Source: Treponema sp. (GTDB lineage Bacteria; Spirochaetota; Spirochaetia; Treponematales; Treponemataceae). Taken from it: a stretch of 64,000 nucleotides of DNA. How positions within the stretch are numbered: the stretch's first letter is position 1; each line of letters starts with the position of its first letter. The notes under the pieces are model-generated. The model made no database searches and had not been told where the DNA came from. It saw nothing but the letters and a program-made list of their open reading frames with translations. Of the stretch, positions 17,761 to 27,317 are shown piece by piece. The translations under genes and the position numbers were made by a program. The stretch is from NCBI GenBank assembly GCA_017619795.1, contig JAFZRP010000011.1, positions 1 through 64,000 of the forward strand, given 5' to 3'.

Positions 17761-18528
17761 ATGAAACTGACTAAAGTCCTTATCGCTTCAATCACACTTT
17801 TAGTATCTGGCAGCTTTGTTTTCGCACAGCAGCAGAGTGTAAAGAAGGGTTCTAATAACAGCAAATATTCTGAAACAGAAACTTCTGTAGAAAATGAATA
17901 TTTGAATGATGTTGACGGCGACATCATTATGAGTCTTGCCAACTCAGATGAGCTTGATAACAAGCTTGTTGCCCTTCAATATCTTCAGAATGCTATTGAG
18001 GACGGAAACACCTCTGATACAGTAATACAGGCACTTGACCAGCTTGCAGGTGAAGGTCTTACAACACAATCAAGAACAAATGGTCGTGTAATCAATAACT
18101 TCCCAGAAATCAGACGACAGGCTTGTCTGCTTCTCGCAAAAGTTCCTACAGAGCATTCAAAGAATACTCTTGTTTCAATCGCACTTGCAGATAATGAACC
18201 AATGGTTATGGCAGCTGCTGTTCAGTCGCTTGGTGTAATTGGTATAAATGATAATGATGAAGTTGTAGATGCAATTGCTTTTGCTAACAGAAAGAATCAG
18301 GTTCTTAATCCTACAAGCAGCCTTGCACTCGAAGTACTCAACGCTTTCGAAGCTCTTGCAGATGTTACAGAAAACAAAAAGACAATGATTGACGCTATTG
18401 CAAGAATCTCAACTGATTATCATTATGTTACACCTGTTCGCCAGAAAGCATACAAGCTTCTTAAACAGCTTTCAAATAATGCAAATCAGAACAAATCAAA
18501 CAACAAACAGTCAGACAACGGAAAATAA
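17761..18528 (+). CDS. Exported HEAT-repeat protein
   Basis: 255 residues. A Sec signal ends near FVFAQ. The rest is alpha-helical with repeated units of the HEAT/armadillo kind, for example RRQACLLLAKVPTEHSKNTL followed by NEPMVMAAAVQSLGVIGINDN and PVRQKAYKLLKQLS. Such proteins are binding scaffolds; a partner is not evident. The Asn/Lys/Ser-rich tail is low complexity. GGAGG lies 9 nt upstream of the ATG. It precedes maf by 14 bp and probably shares its mRNA. Confidence 0.85.
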   Translation: MKLTKVLIASITLLVSGSFVFAQQQSVKKGSNNSKYSETETSVENEYLNDVDGDIIMSLANSDELDNKLVALQYLQNAIEDGNTSDTVIQALDQLAGEGLTTQSRTNGRVINNFPEIRRQACLLLAKVPTEHSKNTLVSIALADNEPMVMAAAVQSLGVIGINDNDEVVDAIAFANRKNQVLNPTSSLALEVLNAFEALADVTENKKTMIDAIARISTDYHYVTPVRQKAYKLLKQLSNNANQNKSNNKQSDNGK

Positions 18529-18542
18529 TTAAAACATAATAC

Positions 18543-19133
18543 ATGGAACCGATAATTTTAGCTTCGTCATCGCCACGCAGACAGGAAATACTCAAAATGC
18601 TTAAAATACCCTACAGGGTTATTATGCCGAATATTGATGAAACTGTTTCCAATCTGCTGCCGCATGACGAAATACCCGAGCTGCTTGCAAGGGAAAAGGT
18701 TCTAGCCGTAATAAAATCACTTCCTGTTGGACAGGAGATTCCCTGGGTTTTAGGTGCCGATACAATTATTTCTTTTGAAGATAAATTGTATGGTAAGCCT
18801 GAAAATCAGGACCAGGCCTTTGAGTTCTTAAAGGGCTTCCAGGGTAAAAGCCACAGAATAATCACTTCTATTGTTTTATATAACGGACGAAAGCGAACAA
18901 CATCATCGCGCGTATGCAAGACTGACATTACGTTTGCACCTATGAGCGATGATGAGATTCAGTGGTATGTAGATACTGGTGAATGGCACGGTGCAGCTGG
19001 CGGTTACAGAATCCAGAGCCTTTCATCAATGTTTATTTCAAAAATCGAGGGTTCCTATTCTGGTGCGGTAGGATTGCCTATTTTTGAACTTTACGATATA
19101 TTGAAAGAACAGGGATATAAAATCCTTGAATAG
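18543..19133 (+). CDS. maf: Maf-family nucleoside triphosphate pyrophosphatase
   Basis: 196 residues. House-cleaning enzyme that hydrolyses non-canonical or modified NTPs to the monophosphate and pyrophosphate. The N-terminal signature LASSSPRRQEILKML (residues 6-20) and the catalytic aspartate in VLGADTII are present, as are KPENQDQAFEFL and the C-terminal GAAGGYRIQSL and GLP stretches. Length fits. No ribosome binding site is obvious in the 14-nt gap after the HEAT gene, so translation may be coupled. A small hairpin overlaps the stop codon. Confidence 0.94.
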   Translation: MEPIILASSSPRRQEILKMLKIPYRVIMPNIDETVSNLLPHDEIPELLAREKVLAVIKSLPVGQEIPWVLGADTIISFEDKLYGKPENQDQAFEFLKGFQGKSHRIITSIVLYNGRKRTTSSRVCKTDITFAPMSDDEIQWYVDTGEWHGAAGGYRIQSLSSMFISKIEGSYSGAVGLPIFELYDILKEQGYKILE

Positions 19134-19145
19134 AGCCGTTGGCTC
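19133..19145 (+). terminator. Weak hairpin at the end of maf
   Basis: GAGCC and GGCTC with a GTT loop, starting within the TAG stop codon, followed by AAATATTT rather than a T-run. It may slow polymerase or protect the 3' end. It opens the 164-bp gap before rpsB, in which I found no convincing promoter. Confidence 0.35.
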
Positions 19146-19207
19146 AAATATTTATCTTCCGGCCCTTTTGGGTACGAGAAACAGAGTTTGGTGGAAAACA
19201 CATTTTG

Positions 19208-19236
19208 TGTCATTCTTTGGTTTAATCCAAGGATTT
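19208..19236 (+). repeat. Diverged copy of the TGTCATT...ATC hairpin repeat
   Basis: TGTCATTCTTTGG, then TTTAAT, then CCAAGGAT. The stem CTTTGG/CCAAGG keeps pairing although bases differ from the other copies at 2440, 2469, 57498 and 59402. Lies in the leader region of rpsB. Confidence 0.5.
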
Positions 19237-19297
19237 TTATTGTCGTATAAAGTGTGACAATGACAAAAAAAAGTATTTTCCCGTGAAGGAGTTACTC

Positions 19298-20164
19298 ATG
19301 GCAGTAGTTACCATGAAAAACCTGCTTGAATCCGGAGTACATTTCGGTCATCAGGTAAAACGCTGGGATCCACGTATGAAGAAGTATATCTTCGCAGAAC
19401 GCAATGGAATCCACATCATCGATTTGCAGAAGACAATCGCTGCAATTAAAGACGGCTACGACGAAGTTCGCAAAGTTACAGCCGCAGGAAAATCAGTACT
19501 TTTCGTAGGTACAAAAAAACAGGCACAGCAAGCAGTTCAGAAAGAAGCTGAGCGCTGTGGAATGTTCTATGTAAACAACCGCTGGCTTGGTGGTATGCTT
19601 ACAAACTTCTCTACAATCAAAAAGTCACTTCAGCGCCTCAAGAAAATTGAGAAGATGGAGATTGACGGAACTTTCGAAAATCTTACAAAGAAAGAAGTTG
19701 CTTCTCTTCAGAAAGAAAAGACAAAGCTCGAGAAAAACCTTGGTGGTATTAAGGAAATGAAAGAGCTTCCTGGTGCTATCTTTATCATCGATACACACAA
19801 GGAACAGCTTGCAGTTGCAGAAGCTCGCAGAATGGGTATCCCTATCATCGCTGTTGTAGATACAAACTGTAACCCAGAAGGAATTGACTTCCCTATTCCT
19901 GGAAATGATGACGCTATCCGCGCTATTTCATTGTTCACATCAATCATTGCTAACGCTGTAATTGAGTCAGACAATGAAGCTGGTCTTAAGATTCTTGAAA
20001 ATCTTAATGATGAAGATGAAGTTCAGACAGATGCTGTTGTAAAGAACGAAGATGAAGAAATCGTTGACTATTCTAACTATCAGCCAACTGAACCAAAAGA
20101 AGAGGATATCGAAGCTGACGAAAAAGACAGCCTCGTTGATGAAGATAAAATTTATAAGGACTAA
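19298..20164 (+). CDS. rpsB: Ribosomal protein S2
   Basis: 288 residues. 30S ribosomal protein, recognised by [27 protein letters not shown] near the N-terminus, [16 protein letters not shown] and [27 protein letters not shown]. The core ends near residue 235; a strongly acidic tail of about 50 residues (many Asp/Glu) follows, longer than in most bacteria. The ATG at 19298 is supported by AAGGAG 6 nt upstream; the upstream GTG at 19283 would place the ribosome binding site inside the gene. First gene of the rpsB-tsf-frr-uppS-cdsA-dxr-rseP run. Confidence 0.97.
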   Translation: MAVVTMKNLLESGVHFGHQVKRWDPRMKKYIFAERNGIHIIDLQKTIAAIKDGYDEVRKVTAAGKSVLFVGTKKQAQQAVQKEAERCGMFYVNNRWLGGMLTNFSTIKKSLQRLKKIEKMEIDGTFENLTKKEVASLQKEKTKLEKNLGGIKEMKELPGAIFIIDTHKEQLAVAEARRMGIPIIAVVDTNCNPEGIDFPIPGNDDAIRAISLFTSIIANAVIESDNEAGLKILENLNDEDEVQTDAVVKNEDEEIVDYSNYQPTEPKEEDIEADEKDSLVDEDKIYKD

Positions 20165-20169
20165 TAATT

Positions 20170-21003
20170 ATGGCATTTACAGCTGCTGATGTTAAGGCTC
20201 TCCGCGATAAAACGGGTGCCGGTATGATGGAATGTAAAAAAGCCCTTACAGAATGTAATGGTGATGCTGCTGAAGCAGAAAAATATCTTAAGGAAAAAGG
20301 ACTTGCAGCTATGGCTAAGCGCTCAGAGCGTGCTACAACTGAAGGTCGTTTGTTTATCCGCCAGGTAGGCAATAAGATTGCTGTTGCTGAAGTTACTTGT
20401 GAAACAGACTTCGTTGCAAACAACTCAGACTTTATTGCTACTGGTGAAAAGATTCTTGATGTAACTTTTGAAAAAGGTTATACAAAGGTTGAAGCTGACC
20501 ACGAAGCTCTTCTTGAACCACTCAAGGTTTCTATCCGCGAGAACATGAAGGTTGCCAAGGTAGAAGTATTTGAAGTACCTGCAGATGGAATTGGTTCTTT
20601 CTATGTACACTCAGACAAGAAGACTGGTGCCGTAGTAATCCTCAAAGGTTCAAATGCAGAAGCTCTCAAGACATTTGCTTATGACTGCTGTCTCCATATT
20701 GCTGCTTTCACACCTTCTTACATTTCTAAGAAAGAAGTTCCACAGAGCTACATTGATGAGCAGAGAGAAATCTTCAAGGCTTTGATGGATCAGGATCCTA
20801 AAAATGCTTCTAAACCTGAAAATGTTAAGGCTAATATCCTTGATGGTAAGGTTACAAAGCACCTTGCAGAAATCTGTTTCGAAGATCAAATGTTCGTAAA
20901 GGATGACAAGAAGACTGTTACAGCTAAGCTCGCTGAAGTTGGAAAAGAAGTTGGTGCTACCCTTTCTTTTGCAACAGCTAAGCTTTTCATTCTTGGTAAA
21001 TAA
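20170..21003 (+). CDS. tsf: Elongation factor Ts
   Basis: 277 residues. Guanine nucleotide exchange factor for EF-Tu. The N-terminal UBA-like region VKALRDKTGAGMMECKKAL and the TDFVANN motif (about residues 79-85) identify it. The rest follows the usual core domain. It starts 5 bp after rpsB with AAGGA inside the end of rpsB, a standard co-transcribed pair. Confidence 0.97.
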   Translation: MAFTAADVKALRDKTGAGMMECKKALTECNGDAAEAEKYLKEKGLAAMAKRSERATTEGRLFIRQVGNKIAVAEVTCETDFVANNSDFIATGEKILDVTFEKGYTKVEADHEALLEPLKVSIRENMKVAKVEVFEVPADGIGSFYVHSDKKTGAVVILKGSNAEALKTFAYDCCLHIAAFTPSYISKKEVPQSYIDEQREIFKALMDQDPKNASKPENVKANILDGKVTKHLAEICFEDQMFVKDDKKTVTAKLAEVGKEVGATLSFATAKLFILGK

Positions 21004-21008
21004 ATAAA

Positions 21009-21032
21009 ATTCTCGGGCTTCGGCCCGGGAAT
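21009..21032 (+). other. Stable TTCG-loop hairpin between tsf and frr
   Basis: ATTCTCGGGC and GCCCGGGAAT form a 10-bp stem closed by a TTCG tetraloop. No T-run follows, so it is more likely an RNA stability or processing element, or a partial attenuator separating the abundant rpsB-tsf message from frr. Confidence 0.7.
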
Positions 21033-21052
21033 TAAACTAAAAGGAGATAAAA

Positions 21053-21595
21053 ATGGCAGATTCATGTGAAGTTCGTATGGAAAAAACAATTGCGGCTCTT
21101 AAAGATTCTTTTAATACAATCAGAACGGGACGTGCTAATGCGGCTCTTTTTGATAAGGTTCGTGTTGATTATTACGGAACAAAATCTCCTCTTAATCAGG
21201 TTGCTACAATTCAGATTCCAGAGGCTCGCTCTGTTATTATCCAGCCGTTTGATAAATCACTTATCTCAGAAATTGAAAAAGCAATTCTTACTGCCGACCT
21301 TGGACTTAATCCTTCAAACGACGGTAAAGTAATCCGCATTTCAATTCCTGCCCTTACAGCTGACAGAAGAAAAGAACTTGTAAAACAGGCTAAGAATATG
21401 GCTGAAAACTCAAGAACTTCTATCCGCAATATCAGACGTGACGGAAACGATGAACTTAAAAAACAGCAGAAATCAGGTGAATTGACAGAAGACGGATTAA
21501 AAGCCGAAACTGACAAGCTCCAGAAGCTGACTGACAAATACATCGACGAAATCAACAAGATTTACGATGCAAAAGAAAAGGAAATCTTGAACTAG
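21053..21595 (+). CDS. frr: Ribosome recycling factor
   Basis: 180 residues. Splits post-termination ribosomes together with EF-G. Recognised by FNTIRTGRANAALFDKVRVDYYG, IPEARSVIIQPFDK, DGKVIRISIPALTADRRKELVK and the helical C-terminus with DELKKQQKSGELTED. AAGGAG precedes the ATG. In most bacteria pyrH lies between tsf and frr; here it is absent, as I recall for T. pallidum. Confidence 0.97.
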   Translation: MADSCEVRMEKTIAALKDSFNTIRTGRANAALFDKVRVDYYGTKSPLNQVATIQIPEARSVIIQPFDKSLISEIEKAILTADLGLNPSNDGKVIRISIPALTADRRKELVKQAKNMAENSRTSIRNIRRDGNDELKKQQKSGELTEDGLKAETDKLQKLTDKYIDEINKIYDAKEKEILN

Positions 21596-21597
21596 TA

Positions 21598-22314
21598 ATG
21601 TCTGTAGATACTAACAATCTTCCGTTTCATGTTGCCATTACAATGGACGGAAACGGAAGATGGGCACAGCATAGAAATCTCCCTAGAACAGCAGGTCATA
21701 ACGAAGGACTTACAGCTGCGAAGAACATAGTAAAAGCTGCTGCAGATATTGGAATAAAACATCTTACACTTTATGTTTTTTCTACAGAAAACTGGAAACG
21801 AACACAGGAAGAAGTTGGATTTTTAATGAATCTTGTTCATGTATATTTGAACAACGAGCTTGAGTTTTATAAAAAAAATCAGATCAGAATCAAGCATATT
21901 GGTGATATTGAAAAGCTTCCTGAACAAATACAAAAAGACATAAATAAAGCTATAAAACAGACAGATTCCTTTACAGGAATGACACTTCATCTTGCAATCA
22001 ATTACGGTGGCCGAGATGAAATTATACGCGGAATTAAGAAAATTATAGATGATGGACTTACATCAGATAAAATAGACGAAAAAGTGGTGTCAGATTATCT
22101 GGATATGCCGGAGAGTCCCGACGTTGACCTTTTAATAAGGACAGGCGGAGAAAAAAGACTTAGCAATTATTTATTGTGGCACATTCCTTATGCTGAACAA
22201 ATTTACATTGATACTCTCTGGCCGGACTACACAAAAGACGAATTTTATAATAATATTGAAGAGTATCAGAAAAGGAACAGAAGATTCGGTGCAGAAAAAG
22301 CACTGAAGAAATGA
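21598..22314 (+). CDS. uppS: Isoprenyl (undecaprenyl) diphosphate synthase
   Basis: 238 residues. cis-prenyltransferase that makes the C55 lipid carrier needed for peptidoglycan and for the surface polysaccharides encoded later in the window. Signature MDGNGRWAQHRNLPRTAGHNEG near residues 17-38, LYVFSTENWKR, and the C-terminal DLLIRTGGEKRLSNYLLWHIPYAE. It starts 2 bp after frr, translationally coupled. Confidence 0.97.
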   Translation: MSVDTNNLPFHVAITMDGNGRWAQHRNLPRTAGHNEGLTAAKNIVKAAADIGIKHLTLYVFSTENWKRTQEEVGFLMNLVHVYLNNELEFYKKNQIRIKHIGDIEKLPEQIQKDINKAIKQTDSFTGMTLHLAINYGGRDEIIRGIKKIIDDGLTSDKIDEKVVSDYLDMPESPDVDLLIRTGGEKRLSNYLLWHIPYAEQIYIDTLWPDYTKDEFYNNIEEYQKRNRRFGAEKALKK

Positions 22315-22323
22315 GGATTGCTG

Positions 22324-23166
22324 ATGAAGAACGTTTATCAAAGACTTTTGATTTTTTTCTTAGGAATACCGATTATAATCGGACTTATATTTATAAATTT
22401 CTATGATCATCTTGTTGTTAACGTTCTTGTAATGATTATGGCAGCTCTTGGTTCAAATGAATTTTATAATATGATTTCACCAAGATCAAAGCTTTTCTCA
22501 AGACCATTTATTATAATCCTTACTGTATTGCAACCCTTCTGCGCTTTTATTTTCATCCTTCTTGGAATAGATTCTATTGTTTGTTCCTGGATTCTTGTTT
22601 TTGAAATACTTATTCTTATGGGAACAGAATGCTTCTCTGTAAAAGAGTTCTCTGATTCTGTTTCAAAAATTGCTTTCAGTACATTAATTATATTCTACTG
22701 CGGTTATATGTTCTCATTTATTACAAAGATTACAGGTATTAAGGATTATTCAACTTATTACATGTGTCTTTTTGTACTTCTTGTATTTATGTGCGATTCA
22801 ATTGCCTGGTTCTTTGGAGTACTTTTTGGTAAAAACTCAAGAGGAATAGTTGCCGCAAGCCCTAACAAAAGTATTGCAGGCTTTATCGGCGGTTTTGCAG
22901 GTGCAATAGTTTCTTCAGTACTTATGAAATTGATTTTTAAAGATATTTTCCCAGGTGCTTACTGGAAAATAATTCTTTTAGCTGTATGCTGTGCTGCCGC
23001 TACAATCGTAGGAGATTTAATTGAATCTGTTTTCAAACGCTCCTGCGGTGTAAAAGACAGCGGAAACTTTATTCCTGGTCGTGGCGGAGTTCTTGATTCA
23101 ATTGACTCTTTGCTCGCAACAGCACCAGTTTTCTATACCATAGCTCACTTTTTATACCATATTTAA
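22324..23166 (+). CDS. cdsA: Phosphatidate cytidylyltransferase
   Basis: 280 residues, about eight membrane segments. Makes CDP-diacylglycerol for phospholipid synthesis. The signature region near 245-270 reads KRSCGVKDSGNFIPGRGGVL followed by DSIDSLL. The usual GHGG and DRID become GRGG and DSID; the KD and final Asp residues are kept. The ATG at 22324 with GAGG 7 nt upstream is preferred over the TTG at 22318. Confidence 0.94.
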   Translation: MKNVYQRLLIFFLGIPIIIGLIFINFYDHLVVNVLVMIMAALGSNEFYNMISPRSKLFSRPFIIILTVLQPFCAFIFILLGIDSIVCSWILVFEILILMGTECFSVKEFSDSVSKIAFSTLIIFYCGYMFSFITKITGIKDYSTYYMCLFVLLVFMCDSIAWFFGVLFGKNSRGIVAASPNKSIAGFIGGFAGAIVSSVLMKLIFKDIFPGAYWKIILLAVCCAAATIVGDLIESVFKRSCGVKDSGNFIPGRGGVLDSIDSLLATAPVFYTIAHFLYHI

Positions 23167-23168
23167 TT

Positions 23169-24257
23169 ATGAAACGCGTTTTAGTTTTAGGAAGTACAGG
23201 CTCAATAGGCACAAATGCCATAAACATCATCTCATATATGCCAAAAGATTTTTGTCTTTGCGGTGTACAGGCTCATTCAAGTGAAGATAAACTTATAAGA
23301 ATTGCAGAACAATATAAGTGTCCTTATCTTTTAACATCTAAGGATATTTCTGCAGAAGCTTTTATTAAGCTTATTGAAGAATCAAAGCCAGATATTGTTG
23401 TAAACGGAATCTCTGGTGCAGCCGGTCTTATGCCTTCGAAAATTGTTCTTGAACATGGAATTGATTTAGCACTTGCAAATAAAGAAACAATTGTAATGGC
23501 AGGCAGCTTAATTAAACAGCTTGCTGCAGAAAAAAATGCAAAGATTATTCCAGTAGATTCTGAGCATTCTGCAATTTTTAATTTAGTTGAAAAAATCGGG
23601 AAAAAGAATATATCAAAGGTAATTATAACAGCAAGCGGAGGTCCGTTCAGAACATATACAAAAGAACAGCTTGAAAATGTTACGGTTGAACAGGCTCTTA
23701 ATCATCCTACGTGGCAAATGGGAAAGAAAATAACAATCGACTCCTCTACCCTTGCCAACAAAGGTCTTGAAGTAATAGAAGCTGCCTATCTTTTTGATTT
23801 AACTGCTGAGCAGATTGAAGTTGTTGTTCATCCACAAAGTCTTATTCATTCTCTTGTACGAACAAACGACGGAATGCTTTATGCTCAGATTTCTGATCCT
23901 GATATGAAGCATCCTATTTTCGGTGCCCTTACCTGGCCTGAGAATAAACAGACTTATCTTGAACCGTTTGATTTATTCGATAAAACGATGACCTTCTTTA
24001 AACCACGCATGCAGGATTTCCCGATGCTTCAATACGCTTTTGAATGTGTAAAGTTTGGAAAGGCAAATCCAATTGCGTTTAATGCGGCTAACGAGGTTGC
24101 AGTTCATGCGTTCTTAGATAAAAAAGTTTCATATAATGCTATTTCCAGAATTGTAAGAAGTGTTCTGGACAAAAACTGGAATCAGGATATCAATTCCTTT
24201 GACGATGTTTTTGCCGCAGATGAGCTTGCAAGAAAATATGCGGCGGAGCTTATATGA
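23169..24257 (+). CDS. dxr: 1-deoxy-D-xylulose 5-phosphate reductoisomerase
   Basis: 362 residues. Second step of the MEP isoprenoid pathway, NADPH-dependent. N-terminal nucleotide-binding GSTGSIGTNAI (8-18), LANKETIVMAG, PVDSEHSAIF with metal-binding acids, ASGGPFRTY, and HPTWQMGKKITIDSSTLANK followed by GLEVIEA. The pathway feeds the neighbouring uppS product. It starts 2 bp after the cdsA stop and ends overlapping rseP by 4 bp. Confidence 0.97.
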   Translation: MKRVLVLGSTGSIGTNAINIISYMPKDFCLCGVQAHSSEDKLIRIAEQYKCPYLLTSKDISAEAFIKLIEESKPDIVVNGISGAAGLMPSKIVLEHGIDLALANKETIVMAGSLIKQLAAEKNAKIIPVDSEHSAIFNLVEKIGKKNISKVIITASGGPFRTYTKEQLENVTVEQALNHPTWQMGKKITIDSSTLANKGLEVIEAAYLFDLTAEQIEVVVHPQSLIHSLVRTNDGMLYAQISDPDMKHPIFGALTWPENKQTYLEPFDLFDKTMTFFKPRMQDFPMLQYAFECVKFGKANPIAFNAANEVAVHAFLDKKVSYNAISRIVRSVLDKNWNQDINSFDDVFAADELARKYAAELI

Positions 24258-25393
24258 AATGGCTTTACGGTATTTTATGCCTGTTCTTTTTAATTCTGTT
24301 TCATGAGTTCGGGCATTTTCTTGCAGCAAAGCTTTTTGGCGTAAAGGTCGAATCCTTTTCTATAGGCTTTGGTCCAATTCTTCTTCACAAAACGTTTAAG
24401 GGTACAGATTACAGGCTTTCTCTTTTTCCTCTTGGCGGCTACTGCGGAATGAAGGGAGAAAATGATTTTAGGACAGCCGTTGAAGAGCATCTGCCGGAAA
24501 TTAAAGCTGAAAAAGATTCTTTGTATGGAGTTCACCCTATAAAACGGGCTGCCATTGGTTTTGCAGGACCTCTATTTAATTTTATTTTTGCAATAATTGC
24601 TTACAGTCTTATAAATCTTATTGGCTATACGTATTACACTTATTCTAACAAAATTATTCTTGCTGATGAATTATATGCTGAACAATTTGCGGACGAACCA
24701 AGTGCTGCAAAGCTTGGCGGTTTACAGACCGGCGATTTAATTATTGAAATCAACGGAAAGGAAATTACAGATTTTTCTGAAATTATAGAAGAGATTTCAG
24801 TTCGCCCTGATGAAGATATTCGTGTTAAGGTTGATAGAGACGGTGAAATTTTACTTTTGAATGTACACACACAAATGGATAAATCTCAGGGAACAGGAAA
24901 GCTCGGAGTTGCGGCAGATACCTCAATTAAACTTACAAAGCATACACCTAAATACAATGTGTTCACTGCTTTTGGTCGAGGATTCCTTGATACAATTGAT
25001 TCTCTTGTCCTTACAATAAAAAGCATTGGAATCCTGTTCAAAGGAATTGATGTAAAAAATGCTGTTTCTGGTCCAGCCAGAGTAACAGAAATGCTTGGTT
25101 CTACAGTAAAGGAAGGCTTTGCTGCAAGTACAAAAATAGGTTTTATAAGCATGTTCAATCTTATGGCAATAATTAGCATTTCTCTGTTTTTTATGAATCT
25201 TCTGCCGGTTCCTGTACTAGACGGCGGGCTTATCCTTATTGCGTTAATTGAAACAGTTTTCCGAAAAAGACTTAATCCGCGCATTCAGTATTATGTTCAA
25301 TTTATAGGTTTGGCATTTATCATATTTTTGTTTATAATCGGTACATATAGTGATATTTCATATTTTATAAAACAAGGAAGCATGGCAAAATGA
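24254..25393 (+). CDS. rseP: Site-2 membrane metalloprotease RseP
   Basis: 379 residues. Intramembrane zinc protease. HEFGH in the first membrane segment (H17, E18, H21) and MNLLPVPVLDGG in the third give the zinc site. One PDZ domain (about 145-210) lies between them, with KLGGLQTGDLIIEINGKEI. In other bacteria it cleaves anti-sigma factors and signal-peptide remnants. Overlaps dxr by 4 bp with GGAG 5 nt before the ATG. Confidence 0.95.
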   Translation: MKWLYGILCLFFLILFHEFGHFLAAKLFGVKVESFSIGFGPILLHKTFKGTDYRLSLFPLGGYCGMKGENDFRTAVEEHLPEIKAEKDSLYGVHPIKRAAIGFAGPLFNFIFAIIAYSLINLIGYTYYTYSNKIILADELYAEQFADEPSAAKLGGLQTGDLIIEINGKEITDFSEIIEEISVRPDEDIRVKVDRDGEILLLNVHTQMDKSQGTGKLGVAADTSIKLTKHTPKYNVFTAFGRGFLDTIDSLVLTIKSIGILFKGIDVKNAVSGPARVTEMLGSTVKEGFAASTKIGFISMFNLMAIISISLFFMNLLPVPVLDGGLILIALIETVFRKRLNPRIQYYVQFIGLAFIIFLFIIGTYSDISYFIKQGSMAK

Positions 25394-27309
25394 AAAAGCT
25401 ATTCGTAGTTCTTCTTACATTCAGTATTTTTTTATCATACATATATTCTCAGTCACATTTTTCAACACAGTCTCATCAGGAATCAGTTACTAATATAATT
25501 GACTTTTCGCCAAGTAACAGCAGCGACACATATTATCTTAGTTCTGGTGATGATGGATTTTTAATTAAATGGTCGGACGACAATCAGGGCGAACATTATC
25601 AGATTACTGATGTAGGAATTAAGCTTATAGCAGTTTCTCCAAACGGAAATGATATTGCAGTTTATGAAAGTGATGGTGGTTCTGTAAATAAAGTAAGCAT
25701 CTGGGACTGGAGAAGACTTTCCAGAAAATGGCAGAAAAAATATACAGATTCAATTACTTCGCTTGCTTTCTCTGCAAAAGGCAATTATTTAATTGTTGGT
25801 ACAGCAACAGTAGACGGTGTTGAGTTTATAAATACTTCAAACTGGACAAAAACAAATAAAATTAAATCAAACACAGGTATTGTAAATTATATTCAGACAA
25901 GCGGCACGGAAAAAACTGTAGTGTTCTACTCTCCTTCCGGCTATCTTTCTTATTACAATATGCAGAATGGTCAGCTTAAAGAAAAGTTTATGATTCCGCA
26001 GGGACTTTCGCAGACTCTTCTTTATAATGACAGCATTTTCTTTGCCGGCGTAAAGGATAACACAATCTACATTATCAACGCTTATAAAGGAACTACAGTT
26101 TCTACAATCAATGCAAAAAATCCTATACTTCTTTCTTCTCCAGATGACTACAATCTTTATTATCTGGAATATGATGGCAAAAATAATTACGAAATAAAGA
26201 TGCTTGAAAATCTTGCGAACCAGAAGGTTTCTAATCCAAGAATTGTAAAAAGCATGAGAGGACCAAGAGGAAACGCTTCCATTACAACAGGTAAGAAAAT
26301 CAATGCTGATATAATCCTTGGAAGTAAAGCCGGTGCAATTTACAAGTTTGATACAGAACCTTCAACTTCTGTAGATTCTATGGCAGAAATTACAGAAAAT
26401 ACATATTCTAAGATTTATGATATGACTCCAGCTCCTGAGGATTTCTACTTCCTTACAGAAAAAGCAATTTTCAAATCCTCTTATGATTCAGGACTTATAG
26501 ACAGGCTTGCTTCAACTGACGGCCAGACAAATATAATTCCAAGCACAGACAACAAGGTTATCCTCTGGACAAAAGGTTCAAGAAATCCTGTTATTCAGAT
26601 GGATTTGACAAAAAAGACAAAGGAAACACTCTTTACACCAAAGAGCAACATTCAGTCTTTGAGGCTTTCTTCAATTGAAGATAAAAACTATCTTATTGAA
26701 ATTGAAAGTAACACAACTGTAAATCTTTATAACTTTGCAAAGAAAAGCTTTGTAGAGGTTTATTCGGGAATGGGTGTTCAGGATGCAATCCTTACTGATG
26801 ACGGAAACATGTATATCGCAAAGACAGCGGCTACAAATCCTAAGGTTCCGCTGCTTTGTGTAGATCTTGAATCGTTTGAAACAGTTCCTATGTCTTTGAA
26901 CGGAAACGTTTCTTATGCACTCAGTACAGACGGAAAAACAATTTATGGTATTGTCCTTCAGTCTGATGATGATGTTAGAAATACTTATGTTTATTCTTTT
27001 AATACTGCAACAAAGAAAGCAACAAATATTTTGAAGTTCTCTGAGGAAGATTCTGAAGCGTTTACATATCTGTATGGAAATGCACTTTATACAAATATTG
27101 GTAAGAACAAGGTTTACTGCTATAACATTGCAACAAAGAAACGCTTCAGCTATAACCGTTCCGGATCAATTCCTTTTAGAATCTCACAGAACGGTAACAG
27201 AGTCGTAATTTTGAATAATAACGGTAGCATTTCGTGGTGCAGTCCGAATGGATCAAATTTGCTCGCTGACTGGTATTTGACTAAAGATGAACAGTGGTAT
27301 GAATTCTAG
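25390..27309 (+). CDS. Exported WD40-like beta-propeller protein
   Basis: 639 residues. Sec signal (about 1-20, ending IYSQS). The body is built of repeated four-strand blades, for example YYLSSGDDGFLIKWSD, IKLIAVSPNGNDIAVYESD and ITSLAFSAKGNYLIVGTATV, typical of WD40/YVTN propellers. No catalytic motif is visible; a binding or assembly role in the periplasm is likely. It overlaps the end of rseP by 4 bp, so it belongs to the same transcript. It ends 8 bp from the convergent glycogen synthase gene with no visible terminator. Confidence 0.85.
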   Translation: MKKLFVVLLTFSIFLSYIYSQSHFSTQSHQESVTNIIDFSPSNSSDTYYLSSGDDGFLIKWSDDNQGEHYQITDVGIKLIAVSPNGNDIAVYESDGGSVNKVSIWDWRRLSRKWQKKYTDSITSLAFSAKGNYLIVGTATVDGVEFINTSNWTKTNKIKSNTGIVNYIQTSGTEKTVVFYSPSGYLSYYNMQNGQLKEKFMIPQGLSQTLLYNDSIFFAGVKDNTIYIINAYKGTTVSTINAKNPILLSSPDDYNLYYLEYDGKNNYEIKMLENLANQKVSNPRIVKSMRGPRGNASITTGKKINADIILGSKAGAIYKFDTEPSTSVDSMAEITENTYSKIYDMTPAPEDFYFLTEKAIFKSSYDSGLIDRLASTDGQTNIIPSTDNKVILWTKGSRNPVIQMDLTKKTKETLFTPKSNIQSLRLSSIEDKNYLIEIESNTTVNLYNFAKKSFVEVYSGMGVQDAILTDDGNMYIAKTAATNPKVPLLCVDLESFETVPMSLNGNVSYALSTDGKTIYGIVLQSDDDVRNTYVYSFNTATKKATNILKFSEEDSEAFTYLYGNALYTNIGKNKVYCYNIATKKRFSYNRSGSIPFRISQNGNRVVILNNNGSISWCSPNGSNLLADWYLTKDEQWYEF

Positions 27310-27317
27310 TGTTCATT

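Noticed and set aside
19134..19297. rpsB promoter in the 164-bp gap
   Set aside because: TATAAA at 19246 and TATTTT at 19274 exist, but neither has a -35 box at an acceptable distance.
21009..21032. Terminator between tsf and frr
   Set aside because: The stem and TTCG loop are strong but no T-run follows; listed as a hairpin, not a terminator.
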